Program-made: the position numbers and the translations under genes
The notes under the pieces: generated by a model
What the model saw: only the letters and a program-made list of their open reading frames with translations
What the model was told of the DNA's origin: nothing
Database searches by the model: none
In this document: one piece after another, positions 5,204-11,686 of the stretch
How the letters are laid out: each line of letters starts with the position of its first letter
Position numbering within the stretch: the first letter of the stretch is position 1
Assembly: GCA_023391835.1 (NCBI GenBank)
Contig: JAEWAE010000018.1
Span: 1-11,686 of the forward strand
Source: Bacillota bacterium
Lineage (GTDB): Bacteria > Bacillota > Clostridia > Oscillospirales > Ethanoligenentaceae
Reading direction: 5' to 3'
DNA length: 11,686 nucleotides

Positions 5204-6610
5204 ATGGCCTCCTATGCCACCAGGGACAGGGAGCTCAACCGCAGTCTCGACCGAGTCATTTATGCGATTACCTTCGGCAACGTCTTTTTCTCGATATTCG
5301 GCGCTCCGGTCGGTTCGCCGCTTTATACGGGCTTCATGCGCAAGCTGGGCGCGGATGATCTGGTGTACGCCGTGGTCATGGCGCTGCCGGTGCTGGGCGG
5401 CGTGGCCCAGATTTTCGCCTCCTATTATATGGAAAGCACCGGCCGCCGCCGCGGGCTTTTCCTCGCGTCGGGGCTGGTGCACCGCCTGCTGTGGATACCG
5501 GTGGCCATCCTGCCGCTGGTGCTGCCGCCCACGATGCACCGGCAGTGCCTGGCCGCTATCACGGCGCTCATCGTGGCTTCCTCAGTGGGCAACTCGGTGG
5601 CCACGGTGGGGTATAACTCCTGGATGGGCGATTTGGTGCCATTTGACATTGCGGGCCGCTTTTTCGCCCGGCGTACGCTGGTGAGCACCGTTTCCGGCGC
5701 CGTCGCGGGCATCGGCGCGGGCATCTTGGTTGACCACGTCAACAGCTTCGGCGGCTTCGCGGTGGCGTTTGTCGTCGGCGCGGTGTTCGGCGCGGCGGAT
5801 ATTACCACCTATTTTTTCATTCAACATCCGCCGTTTCAGCGCAGCGAATCCGTGCCTTCCCCATGGACGATTTTCGTGCTGCCCTTTCGTGACAGACGGT
5901 ACCGCCAGCTCGTGATTTTCGCCACGCTGTTTTATTTTGCCGTCAATATGCCCATTCCGTTTTTCAACGTCTATATGCTCGAAAACCTGCATATGAATTA
6001 TTTTCTCATCACCGTGTCCAACCAGATCATGTCGAGCCTTTTCACCATCCTGACGGTTTCCCGGTGGGGGTCGATCTGCGACCGCTTCGGCTATAAGCCC
6101 GTGGTGTGGGTGTCGGGCATCATGGCCGGGCTGTGCCTGCTGATCTGGTTTTTCGTCACGCCGGGGAACATATGGCTGGTGTTTGTGGCCAACATCGTGG
6201 CCGGCATCGCCTGGGCGGGTTTCAATCTCGCCATTTTCAACCAGTCGGTCTGGATGGCACCGGAAAAAAACCGCTCCGCTTACATAGCCGGTTATTCCAT
6301 GATGACCACGGTGGTGGGGGGCGCGCTGGCCTATGTGGTCGGCGGGTATTTCATGCAGTATTTCGGCCCCGTGATCCGGCGGCTGCAATGGCCGTTTGTG
6401 TGCGGCACGGCCCTCAACGCCTTCCAGATCCTGTTTTTGATTTCCGGCGTGCTGCGTATCCTCGTCGTGCTGATTTTCGAGCCGCACGTGTGTGAGGACG
6501 ACGCCAAAACCGTGCCCGAGCTTATCCGCGGCCTGCGGGATTCCGCGCTGGAACGGCTGGGGATACAGAGCCCGCGCCCTCCGGCGCGTCGCGGGCAGGG
6601 TCCCACATAA
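5204..6610 (+). CDS. Major facilitator superfamily (MFS) transporter
   Basis: A 468-residue polytopic membrane protein with about twelve hydrophobic segments in two six-helix halves, typical of MFS length. Motif A-like loops are seen in both halves: MESTGRRRGLF (residues 76-86) between helices 2 and 3, and RWGSICDRFGYKPV (287-300) in the second half. Residues 137-157 contain YNSWMGDLVPFDIAGRFFARR-like sequence, characteristic of a group of uncharacterised firmicute and bacteroidete MFS proteins that keep a conserved YNSWM-DLVP signature. Start is set by AAAGGG about 7 nt upstream and by the promoter at 5128-5156. The substrate is unknown; the local genes do not point to a pathway. The C-terminal tail (about 445-468, rich in Arg and Pro) is hydrophilic, and its last 29 codons and stop lie over the 3' end of the convergent alkyltransferase gene. 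Confidence 0.88.
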   Translation: MASYATRDRELNRSLDRVIYAITFGNVFFSIFGAPVGSPLYTGFMRKLGADDLVYAVVMALPVLGGVAQIFASYYMESTGRRRGLFLASGLVHRLLWIPVAILPLVLPPTMHRQCLAAITALIVASSVGNSVATVGYNSWMGDLVPFDIAGRFFARRTLVSTVSGAVAGIGAGILVDHVNSFGGFAVAFVVGAVFGAADITTYFFIQHPPFQRSESVPSPWTIFVLPFRDRRYRQLVIFATLFYFAVNMPIPFFNVYMLENLHMNYFLITVSNQIMSSLFTILTVSRWGSICDRFGYKPVVWVSGIMAGLCLLIWFFVTPGNIWLVFVANIVAGIAWAGFNLAIFNQSVWMAPEKNRSAYIAGYSMMTTVVGGALAYVVGGYFMQYFGPVIRRLQWPFVCGTALNAFQILFLISGVLRILVVLIFEPHVCEDDAKTVPELIRGLRDSALERLGIQSPRPPARRGQGPT

Positions 6611-6893
6611 AGCGGCATACGTCCACCCGGCCGTCGGGGCCGAGCGGGATACCCTCCGCCTTCAGCAGATACCGCTGCTCCGGCCAGCCGGGAGCGGGCC
6701 GCCCCTGCCGGTTCACGACCCGATGGCAGGGCAGCCCCAGAGCAGCCGGCGCATGATGCAGCACCTGCCCCACCTGGCGAGGGCAGCGTGGGTGCCCCGC
6801 CAGCAGGGCCACCTGCCCGTAAGTGGCCACGCACCCCCTTGGGATGCGTGCCACGACCGCGTAAATTGCCTGTGTCAGTGCGCTCTGTGCCAT
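6522..6893 (-). CDS. MGMT-family DNA alkyltransferase (single-domain, Cys-containing)
   Basis: A 123-residue protein equivalent to the C-terminal DNA-binding/active-site domain of O6-methylguanine-DNA methyltransferase. It has VPRG-like IPRGCVATYGQVALLAG (17-33), the Arg-finger and helix region RQVGQVLHHAP (39-49), and the active-site motif LPCHRVV with Cys56. The N-terminal RNase-H-like domain of full-length Ada/Ogt is absent. This layout is that of alkyltransferase-like (ATL) proteins, but most ATLs replace the Cys by Trp or Ala. Here the nucleophile is present, so transfer of alkyl groups to Cys56 is possible. ATG at 6893 is preceded by GGAAAGG at 5 nt; upstream in-frame starts to 7055 lack a site and run into the hairpin at 7022-7062. 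The last 28 or so residues (after about RFMWDP) exceed the family core, are Pro/Ala/Gly-rich and overlap the MFS gene on the other strand by 89 bp. Confidence 0.88.
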   Translation of the reverse strand: MAQSALTQAIYAVVARIPRGCVATYGQVALLAGHPRCPRQVGQVLHHAPAALGLPCHRVVNRQGRPAPGWPEQRYLLKAEGIPLGPDGRVDVCRFMWDPARDAPEGAGSVSPAVPARNPAGRG

Positions 6894-7021
6894 GATTTCC
6901 TTTCCAGCCCGGATGTGCGGGGTGTTGCAAAGTAGACGACGAAACGACGTTGACGGCACCGGGCGGTCTATGCGGGCGAGTTGTCCGCGTTTGGTGCGTT
7001 TCCGAATGAATCGGCAGCGAT

Positions 7022-7067
7022 CGGGCTGTTGTAAAACGGGGTATCCGTTTTGCAACAGCCCGTTTTA
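7022..7067 (+). terminator. Strong intrinsic terminator (18-bp stem), plus strand
   Basis: CGGGCTGTTGTAAAACGG (7022-7039) pairs with CCGTTTTGCAACAGCCCG (7045-7062) around a five-base loop, with a single T-G wobble, then TTTTAT. The other strand has no T-run after the stem, so it works in the plus direction. The nearest plus-strand gene is the MFS transporter ending at 6610. A degenerate copy of this repeat occurs at 2748-2787. The rest of the 6894-7152 gap shows no gene. Confidence 0.75.
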
Positions 7068-7117
7068 TATGGGCGGCGGACCGCGAGCCTTTGCGGTACC
7101 GCCACCGGCGACCGTTT

Positions 7118-7139
7118 ACCGCCGCGCCGGTGCGGCGGT
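7118..7139 (-). terminator. GC-rich hairpin after the response regulator gene
   Basis: ACCGCCGC pairs perfectly over 8 bp with GCGGCGGT around a six-base loop, 14 nt beyond the response regulator stop. No T-tract follows on the minus strand, so it may only stabilise the mRNA end or act as a weak terminator. Confidence 0.3.
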
Positions 7140-7152
7140 TATGTCTTGCAGG

Positions 7153-7917
7153 TCATTCCAAATGGATAATCTCTTTAAAATGCCTGACGTTGCCGCGGCT
7201 GACCGGCACCTCGGATTTTTTGGCGTCGTTCATCACGAGCTTATAGGTACCGTTGAACCACGGGTACATTTCCGCGATCCGATCAGGGTTGACCAGATAG
7301 CAGCGATGCACCCGGATAAATCCGGTCTTTTTTTCGATGTCGCTCAGGCTGTACTGGATGTCGTATTCCCGGCTGTCGGTGCGCACATACGTCCGGTTGC
7401 CCACCGTATAACAGACGCAGATTTCCGGAATTTCCACCAGCACGATCCTGCCGTCGGTCTTGCAGGGCAACTTGTGGAAGGCGGCGGTCGGCCCGGGGAG
7501 CGCCGTCTGCATCATTTCCAGCATCCGCCTCTGCAGGCGTTGGCCCGACTGCAGTCTTTCGCGCAGGCGGCCGATCGTCCGGGCAATGCGCGCGTCATCA
7601 TAGGGCTTGAGGATATAATCGAGAGGGCTCACCTCAAACGCCGGGATCGCATACTGGTCGTAAGCCGTGACGAAAATGATCACGACATCCCGGTCGGCGG
7701 CATGGATAAGCCGGGCCAGTTCCATTCCATCATATTCGGGGATGTTGATGTCCAGAAAGACCGTGTTCGGCCTCAGCTGGCGGATGGCGACCAGCGCCGA
7801 TTTGCCGTCCTGCTCCCGCCCCACTATTTCGATATCCGGGTAGTCCCGGAGTATGTATTCGAGCTCTTGCATAGCGGGGAGCTCGTCTTCCACCAACACA
7901 CAGCGTATGGTACACAT
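7153..7917 (-). CDS. LytTR-family response regulator (LytR/BtsR-like)
   Basis: A 254-residue two-component response regulator. Residues 1-120 are a receiver domain with acidic pocket Glu10-Asp11, phosphorylation site Asp56 (VFLDINIPEYDG), Thr84 (FVTAYDQYA) and Lys104 (YILKPYDD). After a linker with Arg-rich helices, residues about 150-254 form a LytTR DNA-binding domain with its usual signatures: RIVLVEIPEICVCYTVGNRTYV, then FIRVHRCYLVNPDRIAEM, and the C-terminal KSEVPVSRGNVRHFKEII. Start has GAGGTG 5 nt upstream. It follows the sensor kinase by 21 nt and is surely co-transcribed with it. By family it binds direct repeats upstream of its target; the divergent CstA-family gene is the obvious candidate, as in E. 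coli BtsR/YehT with btsT. LytR/AgrA-type regulators of other targets cannot be excluded. The function as a LytTR regulator is certain; the target is inferred. Confidence 0.95.
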   Translation of the reverse strand: MCTIRCVLVEDELPAMQELEYILRDYPDIEIVGREQDGKSALVAIRQLRPNTVFLDINIPEYDGMELARLIHAADRDVVIIFVTAYDQYAIPAFEVSPLDYILKPYDDARIARTIGRLRERLQSGQRLQRRMLEMMQTALPGPTAAFHKLPCKTDGRIVLVEIPEICVCYTVGNRTYVRTDSREYDIQYSLSDIEKKTGFIRVHRCYLVNPDRIAEMYPWFNGTYKLVMNDAKKSEVPVSRGNVRHFKEIIHLE

Positions 7918-7938
7918 AACGTCACCTCATGAATCCGA

Positions 7939-9561
7939 TCAGGCCGGAGTCCGGGCCGGAACGGTGAATGTCACGACCGTCCCCTTGCCGGCCTCGCTGG
8001 AAATGAAAATGCCCTCCGGACGGTTATAGATCAGCCGCAGGCGCTCGTTGACGATGCGCAGGCCGGTCCCCGGCCAGTCGTGGGAAATTTCCTCCACCCG
8101 GCTTCGGCTCATGCCGACCCCGTCATCCCGGATGGTGAACGTGATTTCCCCGCCGCTGCGGCCGGCTTCCACACGAATATGCCCGCCCGCCGCCCGTTGG
8201 AGAATGCCGTGCTTGATGGAATTTTCCACGATCGGCTGCAGGATGAACGATGGAATGCGCTGGGAACGGATTTCATCCGGCACCGCAAAATCCACCTGCA
8301 GCCGCTGCCCGAAGCGAGCCTTTTCGATGGCAAGATACGCGTCGAGCATCGCCAACTCTTCGTCGAGCACGACAAAGTCGCCCTTATTCAGGCTCTGGCG
8401 CAGATACTGCGCCAGATCGAGCAGCAGCCGGCGGGCCTTGGGCGGATCGGTGCGACAAAAGGAGGCGATGGTGTTGAGGGCGTTGAAGATGAAATGCGGG
8501 TACATCTGGGCGCGCAGTGCCTTGAGCGCGGCGGTGTTGGCGACATGCACCTTTTGGTTGAGCTGATACAGCTCGATCTGCACCGCCAGCAAATGGCTGA
8601 GCTCATCGCAGAATTCCACAAAGTGCCCATTGAGGGTCTGGGACGGCGCCGGCAGCATACCGATCACGCCGTCGATCTGCCCGTTGATGACGATGGGGCT
8701 GATGAAAAAAGTGCGGGTGCCGCCGCCCGGCAGCAAAAACTGCCGCTGACCGGGCGACGCGTAGTACGAATCGACGCACCGGCGCAGGGCATCCCGGTCG
8801 GCATGCTCGCCGAAACAGGCGAAGATTCCCCGGCGGTCGGCCACCGCCGCGCCGTCGATGCTCCCCATCCGGCAGATGATCTGTGCAATGCGGGCGGCGG
8901 AGTCGCCTGTGATTTCCCGGCTGGTGTAGGCAAGGGTGCGGTTGGCGATCTCCAGAGCTTTTTGGGCGTGGATGGCGCCGATGTCGTGATAGCTGTCGAC
9001 ATTGTTTTTGAGAATGTTGACAAAGATAGCCGCGCCCAGAGGGTTGATCAGAATCATCGGCACGGAGATGGTCTTGACCAGCGCCACCGCGCGGGAAAAT
9101 GGGAAAGCCAGCAGCAGGATGACGAGCATCTGGGCCGCCTCCGCCAGCACCCCGGCCAAAAAGGCAGTGACCGGCTCATAGCGGATATTGCGGCTGAATT
9201 TGTGCACCATGCCGCCGATCACACCCTCGATCACCGTGGAAACCCCGCAGGCCAGCGCCGTGTATCCGCCCATGGAAAAGCGCTGCACCCCCGCGATGAG
9301 ACCCACCAGACAGCCGACCGCCGGGCCGCCGATATACCCGGCCGTAATGGCGCCGATGGGGCGCGTGTTGGCCAGCTCGTCATGCTTGAGATCGATGCCC
9401 AGCACTGTGCCGAGGATGGAAAGGGAACTGAAGAAGAGTACCATCAGGAGCTTGTCCCGCACGGAATTCTTTCGGATACTCCGCAGCACATGGATCTGGC
9501 TGTATATGTAAGCCGTGAGGATGATCAGCGCCATATTTTCCAGCAGACGCATATAGGTCAT
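7939..9561 (-). CDS. LytS/BtsS-type membrane sensor histidine kinase
   Basis: A 540-residue sensor kinase. Residues about 5-185 hold the 5TMR_LYT membrane sensor: hydrophobic helices with the conserved turns NTRPIGAITAGYIGGPAVG and GLIAGVQRFSMGGYTA, and LINPLGAAIF near its end. Residues about 200-330 look like a GAF-type domain (AVADRRGIFACFG; SPIVINGQIDGVIGML). The His_kinase (LytS/YehU) domain carries phospho-acceptor His356 in QMYPHFIFNALNT. The ATPase domain has an N-box with Asn447 (PIVENSIKHGI), a G1 box DDGVGM (479-484) and G2 box GTGLRIVNERL (498-508). All catalytic motifs are intact. GGGGG lies 9 nt before the ATG at 9561. It forms an operon with the response regulator and is divergent from the CstA-family transporter. 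In E. coli the same architecture (BtsS) senses pyruvate and in Bacillus LytS controls pyruvate uptake; pyruvate or a related carboxylate is therefore the likeliest signal here, as inference. Confidence 0.95.
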   Translation of the reverse strand: MTYMRLLENMALIILTAYIYSQIHVLRSIRKNSVRDKLLMVLFFSSLSILGTVLGIDLKHDELANTRPIGAITAGYIGGPAVGCLVGLIAGVQRFSMGGYTALACGVSTVIEGVIGGMVHKFSRNIRYEPVTAFLAGVLAEAAQMLVILLLAFPFSRAVALVKTISVPMILINPLGAAIFVNILKNNVDSYHDIGAIHAQKALEIANRTLAYTSREITGDSAARIAQIICRMGSIDGAAVADRRGIFACFGEHADRDALRRCVDSYYASPGQRQFLLPGGGTRTFFISPIVINGQIDGVIGMLPAPSQTLNGHFVEFCDELSHLLAVQIELYQLNQKVHVANTAALKALRAQMYPHFIFNALNTIASFCRTDPPKARRLLLDLAQYLRQSLNKGDFVVLDEELAMLDAYLAIEKARFGQRLQVDFAVPDEIRSQRIPSFILQPIVENSIKHGILQRAAGGHIRVEAGRSGGEITFTIRDDGVGMSRSRVEEISHDWPGTGLRIVNERLRLIYNRPEGIFISSEAGKGTVVTFTVPARTPA

Positions 9562-9605
9562 TCGCCATCGCCCCCTGCATCTTCCCGGTTGCGTGACCTT
9601 CTCTA

Positions 9606-9633
9606 ATTATATACTTTTCTTCATGCGATTCAA
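9606..9633 (-). promoter_or_regulatory. Promoter of the kinase/regulator operon
   Basis: On the minus strand TTGAAT (9633-9628), a 16-nt spacer and a perfect TATAAT (9611-9606). Transcription would start near 9599, giving a leader of about 38 nt before the kinase ATG. This core promoter looks constitutive. Confidence 0.65.
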
Positions 9634-9702
9634 GTTAAAAAAATGCCGTTTCGGAATGGATTTTTGTCATTTTAGAACAAAAGCATTTCTTTCACAATCC
9701 AT

Positions 9703-9741
9703 ACCGCCTAAAATAGGCTTCGGATATTCCACCGGATATTC
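9703..9741 (+). promoter_or_regulatory. Repeat-containing control region of the cstA-type gene
   Basis: Upstream of the transporter there is a short inverted repeat GCCTA-AAA-TAGGC (9706-9718), whose centre offers a possible -10 TAAAAT (9709-9714) with no good -35. CGGATATTC occurs twice as a direct repeat (9721-9729 and 9733-9741), 12 bp apart. ACCGCCTA (9703-9710) agrees at 7 of 8 bases with my recollection of the E. coli BtsR half-site ACC(G/A)CT(C/T)A, but I find no second half-site at the expected 21-bp period. The pattern suggests regulator binding; the exact operator is undecided. Confidence 0.35.
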
Positions 9742-9762
9742 AAATGGAAAGGGGAAACGGGA

Positions 9763-11589
9763 ATGAACTCATTAGTGCTCGTGATTATCGGTGCGTGTGT
9801 GCTGATAATCGGCTACCGTTTTTACGGCTATTTCGTAACAGGCAAAGTCCTGCAGCTGGATGGAAACCGTCCCACTCCCGCCGAAGTCCATGAAGACGGG
9901 CGCGATTATGTGCCCACTAACAAATGGGTGCTCTTCGGTCACCATTTTGCCGCCATCGCGGGGGCGGGCCCGCTGGTGGGCCCGGTCTTGGCGGCACAGT
10001 TCGGCTTCCTGCCCGGCGTACTGTGGATTCTCATCGGCGGCGTGCTGGCGGGCGCCGTGCACGACAGCGTGCTTCTGTTTGCTTCCGTGCGGCACGACGG
10101 CAAATCCCTGGCGGAAATTGCGAGGGACGTCATGGGCAAGCGGATGGGGTATTTTGCCTCCGTCGCCATCATCCTCATCCTCATCCTGACCATGGCCGGT
10201 TTGGCCCTGCCCATTGTCAATTCCCTCAACAACAGCCCGTGGGGCACTTTCACGGTCGGGTTCACCATCCCGGTCGCCATTTTTATCGGCATCTATCTCA
10301 AATACATCCGCCCCGGCAAAATAGCCGAGGGCACCGTCATCGGCATGGTACTGATCCTGCTGGGCGTGGTGTTGGGCCCCTATATCGAGCATACGGTCCT
10401 GGGCCCCATACTCACGCTCAGCATTCCGCAGATGTCCATCATCCTGGCGGTGTACGGCTTCGTGGCGGCGGTGCTTCCGGTGTGGCTGCTCCTGCTGCCG
10501 CGTGATTATCTGAGCACGTATATGAAGATCGGCGTCATCGCGGCGCTGGCCATCGGCATCTTCTTCGTGCATCCGAATCTGCAGATGCCCGCCGTCACGA
10601 AATTTGTAAACGGCGGCGGCCCGATCGTTTCGGGCAAGGTGTTTCCGTATGTGTTCATCACCATCGCATGCGGCGCCCTTTCGGGCTTCCATTCCATCAT
10701 CAGCACGGGTACGACGCCCAAGCTGATCCAGAACGAAAAAGATATCCTGCCCATCGGCTTCGGCGCGATGCTGGTGGAATCCTTCGTGGCCCTGATGGCG
10801 CTGATTGCGGCCACGGTGCTGCCGTCATCCGATTATTTCGCCATCAACTCCCTGCCGGCCGTGTTTGCCAAGCTCCATATGATTCCGGCGCAGCTGCCCA
10901 TGCTCAACCAACTGGTGGGCGAAAAACTGGCCGGCCGGGCCGGCGGCTCGGTGTCGCTGGCCGTCGGCATGGCGTACATATTCTATAAGATCCCCGGCCT
11001 GCATAACCTGATGTCTTACTGGTATCACTTCTGCATCATGTTCGAGGCACTGTTTATCCTCACCGCCATCGACTCCGGCACACGCATCGGGCGCTATCTG
11101 TTCCAGGATCTGTTCAGCCGTCTCTTCAAGCCCTTTGCCAACAAGAGAGCCAACTGGAACATCGTCCTTTTCAGCGCGTTGATGTCGTTTTGCTGGGGCT
11201 ACCTGCTCTATACCGGCAACATTTCCACCATCTGGCCGCTTTTCGGCACGGCCAACCAGATGCTGGCAAGCATTTCCTTCGCCATTGTTACCACAATGCT
11301 CCTGCAGATGGGCAAGAAAAAATACATACTTATCACGGTCATCCCGATGGCGTTTATCACCGTCGTGACATTCACGGCCGCAATCGAGAATATTCTGGTC
11401 TATGTTCCGGCCCATAAGTATCTGCTGGCTGTGCTTTCCGGCGCGATCGTGCTCATTGCCGTCGTGATTATCGGCGAGAGCATCAAGGCCTGGATCGAAT
11501 TCTTCCGCAACGAATCCAAACACGGTCAGATGTCCGCTCCGGCGCCCCAAACGCCCGAGAAGACCGGTGCTTCCTCGTCTGTGGACTGA
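9763..11589 (+). CDS. cstA: CstA-family carbon starvation / pyruvate-type transporter
   Basis: A 608-residue membrane protein of the CstA family, which in E. coli comprises CstA and BtsT, transporters linked to peptide and pyruvate uptake. Family signatures are clear: GYRFYGYF near the N-terminus, VLFGHHFAAIAGAGPLVGP (56-74), GVLAGAVHDSVLLFASVRHDG shortly after, and SGFHSIISTGTTPKLI (307-322), followed by the C-terminal CstA_5TM-like helices (NWNIVLFSALMSFCWGYLL; LFGTANQMLASISF). It has many hydrophobic helices (about 15 or more). It is shorter than the roughly 700-residue E. coli proteins, as is usual in Firmicutes. The last 30 or so residues are polar, rich in Ser, Pro and Ala. Start: AAGGGG 8 nt upstream of the ATG. 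It is divergent from the LytS/BtsS-like kinase and its regulator, matching the E. coli BtsSR-BtsT logic. Proton-coupled uptake of pyruvate, or of peptides, is inferred. Confidence 0.95.
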   Translation: MNSLVLVIIGACVLIIGYRFYGYFVTGKVLQLDGNRPTPAEVHEDGRDYVPTNKWVLFGHHFAAIAGAGPLVGPVLAAQFGFLPGVLWILIGGVLAGAVHDSVLLFASVRHDGKSLAEIARDVMGKRMGYFASVAIILILILTMAGLALPIVNSLNNSPWGTFTVGFTIPVAIFIGIYLKYIRPGKIAEGTVIGMVLILLGVVLGPYIEHTVLGPILTLSIPQMSIILAVYGFVAAVLPVWLLLLPRDYLSTYMKIGVIAALAIGIFFVHPNLQMPAVTKFVNGGGPIVSGKVFPYVFITIACGALSGFHSIISTGTTPKLIQNEKDILPIGFGAMLVESFVALMALIAATVLPSSDYFAINSLPAVFAKLHMIPAQLPMLNQLVGEKLAGRAGGSVSLAVGMAYIFYKIPGLHNLMSYWYHFCIMFEALFILTAIDSGTRIGRYLFQDLFSRLFKPFANKRANWNIVLFSALMSFCWGYLLYTGNISTIWPLFGTANQMLASISFAIVTTMLLQMGKKKYILITVIPMAFITVVTFTAAIENILVYVPAHKYLLAVLSGAIVLIAVVIIGESIKAWIEFFRNESKHGQMSAPAPQTPEKTGASSSVD

Positions 11590-11601
11590 TTTTGCCTGTG
11601 T

Positions 11602-11624
11602 CTTGCGGCCGGGCTGGCCGTAAG
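11602..11624 (+). terminator. Hairpin after the cstA-type gene
   Basis: CTTGCGGCC pairs with GGCCGTAAG over 9 bp, one of them G-U, around GGGCT, 12 nt after the stop codon. No T-tract follows, so it is a weak terminator or mRNA-stabilising hairpin, and readthrough into the next gene is possible. The remaining 62 bases of the window show no gene start. Confidence 0.35.
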
Positions 11625-11686
11625 ATCGCGCTTCGGAGTCCTTACACAAAGGGGCTGCGGGAAAAAGGATTGGTTTCGGTTTTGAG

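Noticed and set aside
6892..7932. 346-codon plus-strand frame opposite the response regulator
   Set aside because: Runs through the strong terminator at 7022-7067 and is antisense to a clear LytTR regulator.
8080..9606. 508-codon open frame opposite the sensor kinase
   Set aside because: Very long but antisense to an unambiguous kinase; composition rich in His, Asp, Arg and Gln typical of shadows, no ribosome site, and it runs across the kinase promoter.
9772..10692. 306-codon minus-strand frame opposite the cstA-type gene
   Set aside because: Extremely His/Asp/Gln/Arg-rich antisense shadow of a membrane protein gene with no start signal.

Overview
The window looks like chromosome of a GC-rich, Gram-positive anaerobe of the Clostridia, most likely the Oscillospirales/Ruminococcaceae side. 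This is inferred from the strong G-rich Shine-Dalgarno sequences (AAAGGGG/GGGGG 5-9 nt before most starts), the gene families present and the overall GC-rich codon use. No rRNA, tRNA, CRISPR, transposase, phage gene or plasmid function is visible. The content is regulatory and transport housekeeping, and I found no defence system or biosynthetic cluster.

Left end (1-405): no convincing protein gene. Positions about 81-250 of the + strand can fold into a GNRA-capped hairpin plus two perfect long stems that interlock as a pseudoknot, followed by a hairpin and U-tract. This is a good candidate for a structured noncoding RNA and the most unusual item here. A minus-strand terminator (269-294) ends the next unit.

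406-2017: a minus-strand unit with a recognisable promoter (1989-2017), a 70-residue small protein (1663-1875) and an alkaline-phosphatase-superfamily phosphodiesterase (406-1611). The phosphatase has a puzzling start: the ideal ribosome site points to an ACG codon.

2069-3663: a plus-strand pair, an excisionase-type helix-turn-helix protein with an unassigned C-terminal half (2180-2611) and a ten-helix EamA/DMT transporter (2803-3663). A 191-nt spacer between them holds several hairpins. Convergent to it, with a 7-nt gap, is a GAF-HD-GYP cyclic-di-GMP phosphodiesterase (3671-4924).

5039-7066: divergent promoters separate the HD-GYP gene from an MFS transporter (5204-6610). The MFS gene's 3' end overlaps, tail to tail, a small MGMT-type DNA alkyltransferase (6522-6893). 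The first plus-strand terminator after the MFS gene lies at 7022-7066, beyond the whole alkyltransferase gene.

7153-11589: a LytS/BtsS-type sensor kinase (7939-9561) and LytTR response regulator (7153-7917) form a minus-strand operon, divergent from a CstA-family peptide/pyruvate transporter (9763-11589). By analogy with E. coli BtsSR-BtsT this is probably a self-contained nutrient-sensing (pyruvate-like) uptake module. The 201-bp region between the divergent starts carries a clear kinase promoter and, on the transporter side, repeats with only a poor core promoter, as expected for activator-dependent control.
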